A stretch of DNA of 11,498 nt, taken from contig JAJRUR010000153.1 in assembly GCA_024277695.1 (NCBI GenBank), forward strand, positions 1 to 11,498, written 5' to 3'. A model generated the notes under the pieces. The model made no database searches. It was not told where the DNA came from and saw only the letters and a list, made by a program, of their open reading frames with translations. Position numbers and translations under genes: made by a program. The DNA is from Bacteroidota bacterium. GTDB taxonomy: Bacteria; Bacteroidota; Bacteroidia; Chitinophagales; Saprospiraceae. The number at the start of each line of letters is the position of its first letter. Position 1 is the first letter of the stretch. Shown here piece after piece: positions 1-7,436 of the stretch.

Positions 1-1
1 A

Positions 2-820
2 CGCCGCCGTCTCAAGGTATGGATTTATCGCTATGATGTGCGCAGTGCTGCACTGCGTTTTATCCGTCCGTATTTAGTGATGTTGATGGTGAGTAGTTTG
101 TTTTTTCTAAATTATTTAGGTCACTTAGCCTGGTGGTTTTCGGCATTGGAGACACTTGTGATTGGAGTGTTGGCATATGGAGCTTGGCAGAGTGCTTGGA
201 GAGCCAAGTTGGGTATTCCCTCTACGGTATTTGCCGTATGGACAGCTCTGGTTGTATGGATATGGACTGCGGGATGGAGCTATGTACTGATGCAAAAGAT
301 TGCTGCTGAGAGGTCTATGGATATGGCTTTTGAAATGAGCCTCTATAAGTTTCATTATATTTTTTATACATTTAATGACGAGATGATTTATGGAGCACTT
401 TTGCTCTTTTGGTTAGTGGATGTTTTTGGGAAAAATCATAGAGCAATCGTGTCGCTCCTGCTTGCCTTAGGATTTGTACTAGTACACTATTTGTTTTATC
501 TCTTTAGTGTATCGGATGTGATGGATAAGGTACTGAGTCCGTCGGCAATGTTAGGGCTTTTTGCAGTCGGACTCTTGCGCAATAATCTTATTTTGATCTT
601 CGGGCATATGGCTTATGCATGGGCTTTGCATGCAGGCTTTATTTTGGTTTTTTTCGGAGCAGATGTTCGCGATGCACAGCAAAACTATCTGGGGGCGGTA
701 GAGCGTTTTGATCTATTTATCGCACATCCTTTATTTCTTTATCCCTTGATGCTATTGTCCGTTGTCACTACGGTGGTTTTGTTGTACAAGAAGCATCACC
801 AAGCGGAAATTGAGACATAG
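2..820 (+). CDS. CPBP-like polytopic membrane protein, 5' partial
   Basis: The frame is open to the left edge of the window. It reads RRRLKVWIYRYD before a possible GTG start at 38, so the true start probably lies upstream; counted from the GTG the protein has 260 residues. It has about seven hydrophobic segments and is an integral membrane protein. Numbered from the GTG, it shows NDEMIYG (D114, E115), FVLVH (F146, H150) and WALHAGF (H198). These match in order and spacing the three motifs of CPBP (Abi/CAAX-processing) membrane proteases: EExxxR, FxxxH and HxxxN. The first motif has Asp for the first Glu and lacks the Arg, and the third lacks the Asn, so activity is uncertain. The substrate is unknown. 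The alkylglycerol-monooxygenase-like gene follows after 138 bp. The family assignment rests on motif order only and is moderate. Confidence 0.55.
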   Translation, partial: RRRLKVWIYRYDVRSAALRFIRPYLVMLMVSSLFFLNYLGHLAWWFSALETLVIGVLAYGAWQSAWRAKLGIPSTVFAVWTALVVWIWTAGWSYVLMQKIAAERSMDMAFEMSLYKFHYIFYTFNDEMIYGALLLFWLVDVFGKNHRAIVSLLLALGFVLVHYLFYLFSVSDVMDKVLSPSAMLGLFAVGLLRNNLILIFGHMAYAWALHAGFILVFFGADVRDAQQNYLGAVERFDLFIAHPLFLYPLMLLSVVTTVVLLYKKHHQAEIET

Positions 821-867
821 GTAGCATAAAAAGTTGACGAAAACCTTCATAAAATAGCAGAAAACAC

Positions 868-875
868 TATATTTG
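868..875 (+). promoter_or_regulatory. Bacteroidota -7 box (TATATTTG) for the hydroxylase gene
   Basis: This is an exact match to the TAnnTTTG -7 element. It lies 83 nt before the ATG at 959, so the leader would be fairly long. I see no clear TTG -33 element at the right distance. It lies in the gap after the CPBP-like gene, which suggests the hydroxylase can be transcribed on its own. Confidence 0.45.
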
Positions 876-958
876 GGATGACGACTATATGGGTTTGTCG
901 GTTTTATTTTTTTGTATGATTTTGTTTGAAGGGCAAAGCCTCAAATATTGAATACCTT

Positions 959-2080
959 ATGAATTATATTATCTATGCAATACCGGCATTTTTTATTTTA
1001 ATCGCAGTCGAATTTTTTATCAGTCGCTGGCGCAATGTCCAAAAATATCGCTTCAACGATGCTCTTGCCAATATCAATTGTGGAGTAGTCCAGCAAGTGA
1101 CCAATGTGGTATTTTATAGTTTTTTGTTCCTAGCCTATTTGGTTTTGTATGACAATTGGCGTCTGATGGATATTCCGAATAATATTTGGACTTGGATATT
1201 GTTGTTTTTGTGCATTGACTTTTTGTACTATTGGTTTCATCGGTATTCGCATGAGATCAATGCCTTTTGGGGTGCACATATCGTACACCATCAGAGCGAG
1301 GATTATAATCTGAGTGTAGCACTCCGGCAGTCTGCTTTTCAAGTATTTGTGAGTACTGTTTTTTATTTGCCTTTGGCGATCATTGGGTTTGATCCCTATG
1401 CTTTTATCACGATCAATTCGCTACAGACCCTGTATCAGTTTTGGATACATACGGAGCTCATCGATAAGTTAGCAGTACCGATAGAATATATCTTTTCTAC
1501 ACCATCCCATCACCGGGTACATCATGGCCGCAATCCCGAGTATATCGATAAAAATCACGGCGGGACATTAATTATTTGGGATCGGATGTTTGGCACCTTT
1601 GAGCCGGAAGTAGCTCCTGTCGTGTATGGGGTGACCAAGCCTCTAAACAGTTGGAATCCCATTTGGGCCAATTTGGATTACTATCGTGACTTGTGGTTGC
1701 AGATGAAGACTATGGATCGTTGGTATGACCGTTTGGTATTGTGGTTAAAAAAACCCGGATGGCGTCCTGCATATCTCGGCGGTATGATGGAAGTTCCCCA
1801 AGTACAAAGAGGGCAGCTGCAGAAATATAATGCCTCAGCATCTATAAAAAAAACTAGGTATATCGGATTGCAGTTTGTACTGATGCTTGGGGTAGCCCTT
1901 TATTTTTTATCTTATCATCAGACTTTGACTGCCATACAGATGTATCTGCTTTTGTGCTGGATACTTTTGTCCTGTGCTCTACTCGGATGGTTAGTTGGAG
2001 GACGTGCAGTTGCATTTAAGTGGGAAATATTTAGATGGAGTGCTTTGTTGTTGTTGCTATGGTGGATTGGGGCTAACTGA
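959..2080 (+). CDS. Alkylglycerol monooxygenase-like sterol desaturase / fatty acid hydroxylase
   Basis: This is a membrane di-iron oxygenase of the fatty acid hydroxylase superfamily, 373 residues from the ATG at 959. The frame also allows a TTG start at 926, but the ATG places the first hydrophobic helix (IIYAIPAFFILIAVEFF) at the N terminus as is usual. All histidine clusters are present: HRYSH (H94, H98), HIVHH (H107, H110, H111), H164 and HHRVHH (H184-H189). The stretch HHQSEDYNLSVALRQS is characteristic of the alkylglycerol monooxygenase (TMEM195/AGMO) branch rather than of C-4 sterol oxidases. A C-terminal extension with about three more hydrophobic helices (from roughly residue 300) also fits AGMO. 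The known animal enzyme cleaves ether lipids using tetrahydrobiopterin; the bacterial substrate is inferred only. The final helices are unusually Trp/Leu-rich. The frame is intact. Confidence 0.88.
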   Translation: MNYIIYAIPAFFILIAVEFFISRWRNVQKYRFNDALANINCGVVQQVTNVVFYSFLFLAYLVLYDNWRLMDIPNNIWTWILLFLCIDFLYYWFHRYSHEINAFWGAHIVHHQSEDYNLSVALRQSAFQVFVSTVFYLPLAIIGFDPYAFITINSLQTLYQFWIHTELIDKLAVPIEYIFSTPSHHRVHHGRNPEYIDKNHGGTLIIWDRMFGTFEPEVAPVVYGVTKPLNSWNPIWANLDYYRDLWLQMKTMDRWYDRLVLWLKKPGWRPAYLGGMMEVPQVQRGQLQKYNASASIKKTRYIGLQFVLMLGVALYFLSYHQTLTAIQMYLLLCWILLSCALLGWLVGGRAVAFKWEIFRWSALLLLLWWIGAN

Positions 2081-2121
2081 TGCATAGACGACTCTTCGCC
2101 CATAGAGTGCGTATCTATCTG

Positions 2122-2129
2122 TAGCTTTG
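2122..2129 (+). promoter_or_regulatory. Bacteroidota -7 box (TAGCTTTG) before the MBL lipoprotein gene
   Basis: This is an exact TAnnTTTG match 17 nt before the ATG at 2147, implying a very short leader of about 10 nt. It supports 2147 as the true start of the split metallo-beta-lactamase gene and suggests the locus is still equipped for transcription. Confidence 0.45.
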
Positions 2130-2146
2130 CTGTAAAAATCATCAAG

Positions 2147-3108
2147 ATGAGGTATCTATATCTATTCATTCTACTCTCCTATGCTTGTATGGGTGTGGAG
2201 GGTGCTCAGGATACTCAAATGGAGGATCCGAATCTTGATAAGGATAGCTGTTTTTTAGTTGTATTAGGGACAATTCAGGATGCAGGTTCGCCACATATTG
2301 CTTGAAAAAATCTTGTTGTGCTGATTTGTTTTCTACTCCAAATCCGGATCGGAGGGTTGTGTCCTTGGGATTAGTAGATAATACAGTATCTAAGAAATAT
2401 TTGTTGGAGGCTACTCCCGATATGCCTGTACAGATGAAGGCCTTGGCACAACCGTATATAAGCAACAAAAATGAAATAGTCGATGGAATATTTTTGACAC
2501 ATGCCCACATAGGACATTATACCGGGTTGATGTATTTGGGAAAAGAGGCCGTAGCTGCAAAAAATGTCAAAGTCTATGTTATGCCCCGTATGAAACACTT
2601 TTTAGAAACGAATGGTCCGTGGAGTCAGTTGGTTTTTGATCAAAACATATCTTTGACTTTGGTACATAACGAAGAAAATATCCGTCTGACACCAAGCTTG
2701 GAGGTTCAGGTTTTTTTAGTTCCACATCGTGACGAATATTCAGAAACTGTAGGATACCGGATCATAGGACCTCATAAAAAGGCATTGTTTATACCGGATA
2801 TAAACAAATGGTCTATCTGGGAAAAAAATATTCTTGAAGAGATCAAGAAAGTAGATTATGCCTTTCTAGATGCTACCTTCTATAGTGGAGCAGAAATCGA
2901 TCATCGGGATATTTCTCAGATTCCTCATCCGACGGTTATCGAAAGTATGGCACGATTTGACTCCCTAGATATAGAGCACAAAAGTAAAATAATATTTATT
3001 CATTTTAATCATACCAATCCAATCCTAGACCCCCGGACCAAGGAGGCCAAAGAAGTACTGCATAGAGGCTTTAATATAGCTCAAATCCATAGTGTGTATG
3101 CATTGTAA
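2147..3108 (+). pseudogene. PqqB-like metallo-beta-lactamase-fold lipoprotein, split by an apparent frameshift near 2303
   Basis: The first 52 codons (ATG at 2147) encode a lipoprotein-type signal (MRYLYLFILLSYAC, Cys14) and the opening strand of the fold, FLVVLGTIQDAGSPHIA. They then hit TGA at 2303. The next frame continues at once with KKSCCADLFSTPNPD and runs to 3105. One extra base (e.g. TGT or TGC in place of TG before the A-run) would restore SPHIACKKSCC and a protein of about 320 residues. The 3' part carries the metal motif THAHIGHYTGL (H-x-H-x-G-H; the usual Asp is Gly, as I recall for this subfamily), IPDINKW, FLDATFY and a late IHFNHTNPILDP. The subfamily is related to PqqB/PhnP hydrolases; the substrate is unknown. 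The downstream part alone could start only at TTG 2302 and would lack the first strand and signal. It could be a real mutation or a sequencing or assembly indel. Confidence 0.8.
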
Positions 3109-3146
3109 ATATGAGTTTTGTCATAAGATTTTGCCAGGCACTTTTC

Positions 3147-3992
3147 TTATAATCCACCACTTATCAGAAGAATCAACCAAGGCAGACCCATCATGCCGTC
3201 GATTGCACCGGTAAAGTATATATCCGATCGATTGGATTCGGCTCTCCATATCAAGCCGATACTCAGGATATAACTTATGGCAAATGCCCAGCCGTGATCA
3301 TAAGCTACACGCCCTTTGCTCACTAGCAAAATATGGATACATAGGGCCAATACCAGCAGCAAGATTGCGAGCAACTTACTGCGTTTTACTCCCAAAAGCG
3401 ATACTAAGGTCTTGATACCTTGCTTTGTGTCTATTTCCAAATCGCGAATATCAAAAGGAATCGTTATCCCTAAGATAAATACAAAGCGCTCCAGAACAAT
3501 GAGCCAATCAATCCTCGCATGTCGGATATCCAATATTTGAGGATTGATGGAGCTGATCCAAGTCCATGCAGTGGCTATCAAAAATATTTTTAAATAATCC
3601 AAATCCCTTAATCGCTTCCCAAACAACGGAAGTACATATAATATACTCAATATCACCGGCAGGATCAGTGACCATCGGAGCGCGTATAGAAACTTAGTTA
3701 CGAGATAAGCAGATGCTGCTCCACTGCACAAGATCAACCACAACATAACACCCGGGCGCGAACAGACCAGCTTGTACTGCCCAAATCTGCCACCGGTATC
3801 CACATCCAAGCGTATGATATGATGTATGCTATAAATCATCCACGTGCCCAGAAAGCTAAAGAGTATATAGGCATGCAATACAGGTGTATGTCTGCCTGTG
3901 GGTATAGAGGCCAGCACTAAGGCCGCTACAGCCCAGGCTATATAGAGATGACTGTCTATTATGATTTTTACGAAAGAACGGACTCTATTCAC
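3147..3992 (-). CDS. UbiA-like prenyltransferase family membrane protein
   Basis: This 281-residue protein has eight to nine hydrophobic segments. It starts at GTG (3990-3992); no ATG lies between that codon and the upstream in-frame stop at 4020-4022. The middle contains YVLPLFGKRLRDLDYLKIF followed by an alanine/tryptophan helix, as in UbiA proteins. The second Asp-rich motif, DIRDLEID (D181, D184, D188), followed by KQGIKTL and LLGVKRS, is clear. The first motif, normally NxxxD with a further Asp, is replaced by YSIHHIIRLDVD (residues 54-65) and lacks the Asn. UbiA enzymes transfer prenyl groups to aromatic or other acceptors and bind Mg-diphosphate through both motifs, so catalysis here is uncertain. 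It converges on the MBL gene, 38 bp away, with no obvious partner in its operon. Acceptor and pathway cannot be named. Confidence 0.72.
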   Translation of the reverse strand: MNRVRSFVKIIIDSHLYIAWAVAALVLASIPTGRHTPVLHAYILFSFLGTWMIYSIHHIIRLDVDTGGRFGQYKLVCSRPGVMLWLILCSGAASAYLVTKFLYALRWSLILPVILSILYVLPLFGKRLRDLDYLKIFLIATAWTWISSINPQILDIRHARIDWLIVLERFVFILGITIPFDIRDLEIDTKQGIKTLVSLLGVKRSKLLAILLLVLALCIHILLVSKGRVAYDHGWAFAISYILSIGLIWRAESNRSDIYFTGAIDGMMGLPWLILLISGGL

Positions 3993-4003
3993 TGTACGAA
4001 TAT

Positions 4004-4043
4004 ATAGCTCTTTTACATTCTATGTTTCCGTAAGAAGAGCTAT
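4004..4043 (-). promoter_or_regulatory. Strong hairpin in the 5' region of the UbiA-like gene
   Basis: ATAGCTCTT (4004-4012) pairs perfectly with AAGAGCTAT (4035-4043). After a one-base bulge (4034), TTAC (4013-4016) pairs with GTAA (4030-4033), leaving a 13-nt loop. The structure begins 11 nt upstream of the GTG start of the UbiA-like gene. If present in its mRNA it would sit beside the ribosome-binding region. No T-run follows on either strand, so a terminator is less likely. The rest of the 3993-4282 gap shows no RNA gene or clear promoter; TAGTTTTA at 4224-4231 is only a one-mismatch -7 box for the following gene. Confidence 0.5.
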
Positions 4044-4282
4044 TCGGACTTGATACCATCAGCACCGGTTATGACATAATGCTTTGATCTATTAGGCGAG
4101 TAGATATTTTTTGAGCAATCTTAGCGATGACAGGTAGCCTTGTTTAGTTAGACACACTTGTCGAACTTATAAGGACAAAACTAGGTTAAAAAAATACAAG
4201 TAAATAATATTACGATATATTATTAGTTTTACAGACCCGTTACATAGTAGTGTTATTCGGGCTTGAATAAAAAAAACATATC

Positions 4283-5641
4283 ATGACAAGAAAAGTGCAT
4301 TATCAACTTTTGATGCTTTGTTGGGTTCTCACGGTATTTGCTATTATAGCGTCTTGTAGTCCCAAGAAAAATGTCTATCAAGCACCAAAACCCAAAGTAG
4401 AAAAAAAAGATCCTTTGGTGACCAAGTCCACTACAGATGACAAGAAAGATGTAGAGCCGAAAGGTCCGCATAGGGATACTATGAAGACCATTCAGGATAT
4501 CATTACAATGCCCGAAAGCGGGCCCCAACAAAGTCTCCACGCCGCCGTGTTACTGCCCTTAAAGGCAAAAGACTACTACCCGGGCGAACAAGCTCTTAGT
4601 GCTCAGACGGAGAAGTTTTTGAATTTTTATCAAGGTTTGCTCTTGGGTTTCAAGACCTTGCAAAACAATGGTCTGGATATATATCTAGAAGCTTATGACA
4701 CGAAAAGGAGCACTACGAGAACCCGAGAAATACTGGATGAGTTAGAAGCCAATGAAGTACAAGTAGTCATCGGTGGCTATGCGGCAGATAATATTAAAGC
4801 ACTGGCCTCTTGGGCCAAAGACCAAAAAGTCATCGTCGTCTCGCCTTGGCGATCGAGCTCTAAGGTTACTAAAGAGAATCCATTTTTTTTGCAAATCAAT
4901 CCTACTCTGGATAGTTATCTTCAAGCTATTGTGACCCATCTCAAGGAGCGTTTCTCCCATGAGGACATCATCTTGGTCGGCAAGAAGGATGATCGTGTCA
5001 TGAAACGTATTGACCGAATCCAAGAACTCCAGCGACGCTTGTACGGAGACCAATCAGAGCCCTATCGAGTATTTGTCCCCGACAAAAATCTAGAAGAGCT
5101 TGAGCCCGAAGAGCTCCTCCCGCTCATCAGCGGCAGAGCAAAAGTATTTGTTATGCCCTTTACATCCAATTTGACCTATGTCAGCAGCTTCATTTCCAAG
5201 CTCACCGCCGCCAATCCCGATAGGAGTGATCGGGTCATCGGTATGCCCAATTGGGCAACAGACAAAAACCTAAGTTATGGAGAACTTATAGCACACCGTG
5301 TCCGACTGCCGGTATTGCTGTATGTGGACCAAGAAAATCCTGAAGTAAAACAGTTTAGAAAAAGATTCTTGGATACTTACGGAATGGTCCCCTTGCATGA
5401 TGATGCTTATCGCGGTTATGATTTGGCACTTTTTGTCGGAAGGGCATTTCAAAAATATGGAACGAATATGCTGTTCGAATCTGAGGGAGATCGTCAAGCC
5501 CTATCTTGTTGTGCAATAGAACTTCAAGCGCATCGCTCAGCTGATGCTACTTCAGAGCAATTTGATGGGATCCATTTTTATAAAAATAGTGCCATTCGCT
5601 TTCGCGAATACTCAACCTCCGGGTTTTGGCCTGTAGATTAG
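4283..5641 (+). CDS. Periplasmic-binding-protein-type lipoprotein (ABC substrate-binding / LppC-like fold)
   Basis: This 452-residue lipoprotein has a basic start (MTRK), a hydrophobic stretch and the lipobox IASC (Cys25). A Lys/Pro/Asp-rich linker (residues 26-85) follows, then a type 1 periplasmic-binding fold. In the fold, HAAVLLPLKA (86-95) is the first strand and FYQGLLLGFKTLQNNGLDI (115-133) the first helix and second strand. VQVVIGGYAADNIKALA and KVIVVSPWRSSS are the characteristic ligand-side strands. ATDKNLSYG and DDAYRGYDLALFVGRAF near the C terminus are typical of Bacteroidota proteins annotated as amino acid ABC transporter substrate-binding proteins. No permease or ATPase gene is nearby, so a cell-envelope role like that of LppC/LpoA proteins is as plausible as transport. 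trmH follows after 29 bp, probably in the same transcript. Confidence 0.75.
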   Translation: MTRKVHYQLLMLCWVLTVFAIIASCSPKKNVYQAPKPKVEKKDPLVTKSTTDDKKDVEPKGPHRDTMKTIQDIITMPESGPQQSLHAAVLLPLKAKDYYPGEQALSAQTEKFLNFYQGLLLGFKTLQNNGLDIYLEAYDTKRSTTRTREILDELEANEVQVVIGGYAADNIKALASWAKDQKVIVVSPWRSSSKVTKENPFFLQINPTLDSYLQAIVTHLKERFSHEDIILVGKKDDRVMKRIDRIQELQRRLYGDQSEPYRVFVPDKNLEELEPEELLPLISGRAKVFVMPFTSNLTYVSSFISKLTAANPDRSDRVIGMPNWATDKNLSYGELIAHRVRLPVLLYVDQENPEVKQFRKRFLDTYGMVPLHDDAYRGYDLALFVGRAFQKYGTNMLFESEGDRQALSCCAIELQAHRSADATSEQFDGIHFYKNSAIRFREYSTSGFWPVD

Positions 5642-5670
5642 GGTTCTACAGCACAATTTTATAGCTTACT

Positions 5671-6330
5671 ATGAATGCACAACGACTAGAAAAGATAAAG
5701 AATCTTGTAAGCCATAGGCAGTTGGATCTTACGGTCGTACTAGAAAATGTCATCGACCTGCACAATATGGGGGCAGTACTTCGGACATGTGATGCTGTTG
5801 GTATCGCTGAGATATATATGATCTATTCAGAAAATAGATACCGTCCTAAGCGTTTTAAAGTAGGCAAAAATACTTCCGGTGGAGCGCGTAAGTGGGTAGA
5901 TGTCCGACTCTATATGGATTATGACCAAGCGATTCAAGATATCAAATCCCGCTATGAGCACATCTGGGCAACTCAGCTTGATGATGCCTCAACATCTATA
6001 TATGATATGCACTTTACCGAATCTGTTGCGCTTCTATTCGGAAACGAAAAATTAGGTCTTTCCCAACGTGCTTTGGCTTCTGCCGATAAGCTCATCTATA
6101 TCCCGCAGTGGGGCATGGTCCAAAGTCTTAATATTTCTGTAGCGTGTGCAGTTTGTTTGTACGAAGCACAACGTCAGCGCCATCTAGCCGGATATTACAG
6201 CCAACATCTTGCAGATGATCGAGTAGAGCTGTTAGAAGATTATATAGAGCGATCAGAAAATCAACACTCCGGCGATAAAGTACTCTTCATTGACCCCGAA
6301 AATCAAGAACCTATCAAGACAGATATTTGA
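5671..6330 (+). CDS. trmH: tRNA (guanosine-18-2'-O)-methyltransferase TrmH (SpoU/SPOUT family)
   Basis: This 219-residue cytoplasmic enzyme uses S-adenosylmethionine to methylate the ribose of G18 in the tRNA D-loop. The three SPOUT motifs are present: LHNMGAVLRTCDAVG (motif 1; N32, R38), ALLFGNEKLGLS (motif 2) and IPQWGMVQSLNISVACAV (motif 3, forming the trefoil-knot SAM site), followed by LYEAQRQRHLAGYY. The N-terminal RQLDLTVVLENV and the C-terminal region after the knot resemble E. coli TrmH and distinguish it from the 23S rRNA enzyme RlmB, which carries an extra N-terminal substrate-binding domain. It starts at ATG 29 bp after the lipoprotein gene and is probably co-transcribed. Its 3' end overlaps the convergent peptidase gene by 17 bp. 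The frame is intact and the length is close to normal. Confidence 0.9.
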   Translation: MNAQRLEKIKNLVSHRQLDLTVVLENVIDLHNMGAVLRTCDAVGIAEIYMIYSENRYRPKRFKVGKNTSGGARKWVDVRLYMDYDQAIQDIKSRYEHIWATQLDDASTSIYDMHFTESVALLFGNEKLGLSQRALASADKLIYIPQWGMVQSLNISVACAVCLYEAQRQRHLAGYYSQHLADDRVELLEDYIERSENQHSGDKVLFIDPENQEPIKTDI

Positions 6331-7399
6331 GAGGCATATCCGGTGTAATGTGTAGTAGTGATTCGTAGATCAGCTGTATCAAGTGCTCCAAATCATCCTT
6401 AGATACCGTCTCCACCGTAGTATGCATATAGCGCAAGGGTAGGGATATCAAAGCAGAAGGTACTCCGCCATTAGAATAGGCAAATGCATCCGTATCTGTA
6501 CCGGTAACTCTTGATGAAGCTTCCAACTGGATAGGGATCTTTTTCTTCTTAGCCGTATCCAGGATCAAATCCCTCAAAATATTGTGTACTGCAGGAGCAT
6601 AGGTCACCGTAGGTCCCAGGCCACATTTTACATCTCCGTGCAGTTTGGCATCTACCAGCGGCGTATTGGTATCATGGGTCACATCAGTGACGATCGCTAT
6701 ATTGGGTCGGATCGTCTCTGTGACCATCTGAGCCCCTCGAAGTCCCACTTCTTCTTGCACGGCATTGACTATATAAAGCGTAAAAGGAAGCTTCTTCTTT
6801 TTTTCCTTGAGCATTCTAGCCACTTGAGCTATACAAAAACCTCCCATGCGATTGTCCAAGGCACGACCTACGTAATACTTCTTATTGAGCTCTATGAGCT
6901 CCGCTTCAAAGGTGATAACTGTTCCCGGATGGATACCCATCGCGATCACCTCCTCTTTGTCTTTAGCTCCTACATCCACAAAAATATTGCTCAGTTCGGG
7001 GACGAGTTTTGCATTCTTGCCTTTGCGTGTATGTATGGCAGGCCACCCGAATATCCCTTTGCGCAGACCCTTGTCCGTGTGTATATTGACACGCATAGAC
7101 GGAGCTATCAAATGATCAGACCCTCCATTGCGGATCACACGTAAAAATCCGTCATCTCCAATATAACTCACATACCAACTGATCTCATCCGCATGTCCTT
7201 CGATGACTACTTTAAAATCCGATCCAGGATTGATGATCCCATAGGTCGTCCCATAGTGATCCACATAGTGCTCATCAATGTATGGTCGGATAAAATCTAA
7301 CCATATCTTTTGTCCTGATGATTCATATCCCGTAGGAGAAGCATTGTTGAGATATTCAAATAAAAACTTCTCTGCCTTTTTATCTATTCTTTTTGCCAT
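6314..7399 (-). CDS. M42 family metallo-aminopeptidase (FrvX/glutamyl aminopeptidase-like)
   Basis: This 361-residue di-zinc aminopeptidase is expected to form large tetrahedral (TET-like) cytoplasmic assemblies that trim short peptides. Metal and catalytic residues of the family are all visible: H69 in IEGHADEI, D182 in GRALDNRMGG, E216 and E217 in VQEEVGLRGAQ, D239 in VTDVTHD and H326 in YMHTTVETV. The PDZ-like/dimerisation insert lies at roughly residues 85-165. Substrate specificity within M42 (glutamyl, leucyl, lysyl) cannot be set from these motifs. It lies 37 bp downstream of pyrE on the same strand, with no terminator in the gap, so it is probably the second gene of a pyrE operon. Its stop codon lies inside the 3' end of the convergent trmH gene. 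Confidence 0.9.
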   Translation of the reverse strand: MAKRIDKKAEKFLFEYLNNASPTGYESSGQKIWLDFIRPYIDEHYVDHYGTTYGIINPGSDFKVVIEGHADEISWYVSYIGDDGFLRVIRNGGSDHLIAPSMRVNIHTDKGLRKGIFGWPAIHTRKGKNAKLVPELSNIFVDVGAKDKEEVIAMGIHPGTVITFEAELIELNKKYYVGRALDNRMGGFCIAQVARMLKEKKKKLPFTLYIVNAVQEEVGLRGAQMVTETIRPNIAIVTDVTHDTNTPLVDAKLHGDVKCGLGPTVTYAPAVHNILRDLILDTAKKKKIPIQLEASSRVTGTDTDAFAYSNGGVPSALISLPLRYMHTTVETVSKDDLEHLIQLIYESLLHITPDMPLKYLS

Positions 7400-7436
7400 T
7401 TTATCAAAAATTCTTTTTTATCAAATTATTTTAGAG

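Noticed and set aside
2297..2311. Programmed -1 frameshift joining the two halves of the MBL gene
   Set aside because: The TGA comes before the A-run and the preceding ATT GCT codons do not allow slippage with re-pairing, so an indel is the simpler explanation.
3123..3150. Bidirectional terminator between the MBL gene and the UbiA-like gene
   Set aside because: ATAAGA and TCTTAT can pair, but with only six AT-rich pairs around a 16-nt loop and no clear T-run after the stem, too weak to list as a feature.
3993..4282. tRNA or other RNA gene in the gap before the substrate-binding lipoprotein
   Set aside because: I found no T-loop consensus (GGTTCGANTCC) or paired acceptor stem; only the hairpin at 4004-4043 stands out.
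6584..7144. 186-codon open frame on the plus strand
   Set aside because: It is antisense to the M42 peptidase, whose complete catalytic set is visible; the plus-strand product is His/Tyr/Arg-rich with no recognisable family.
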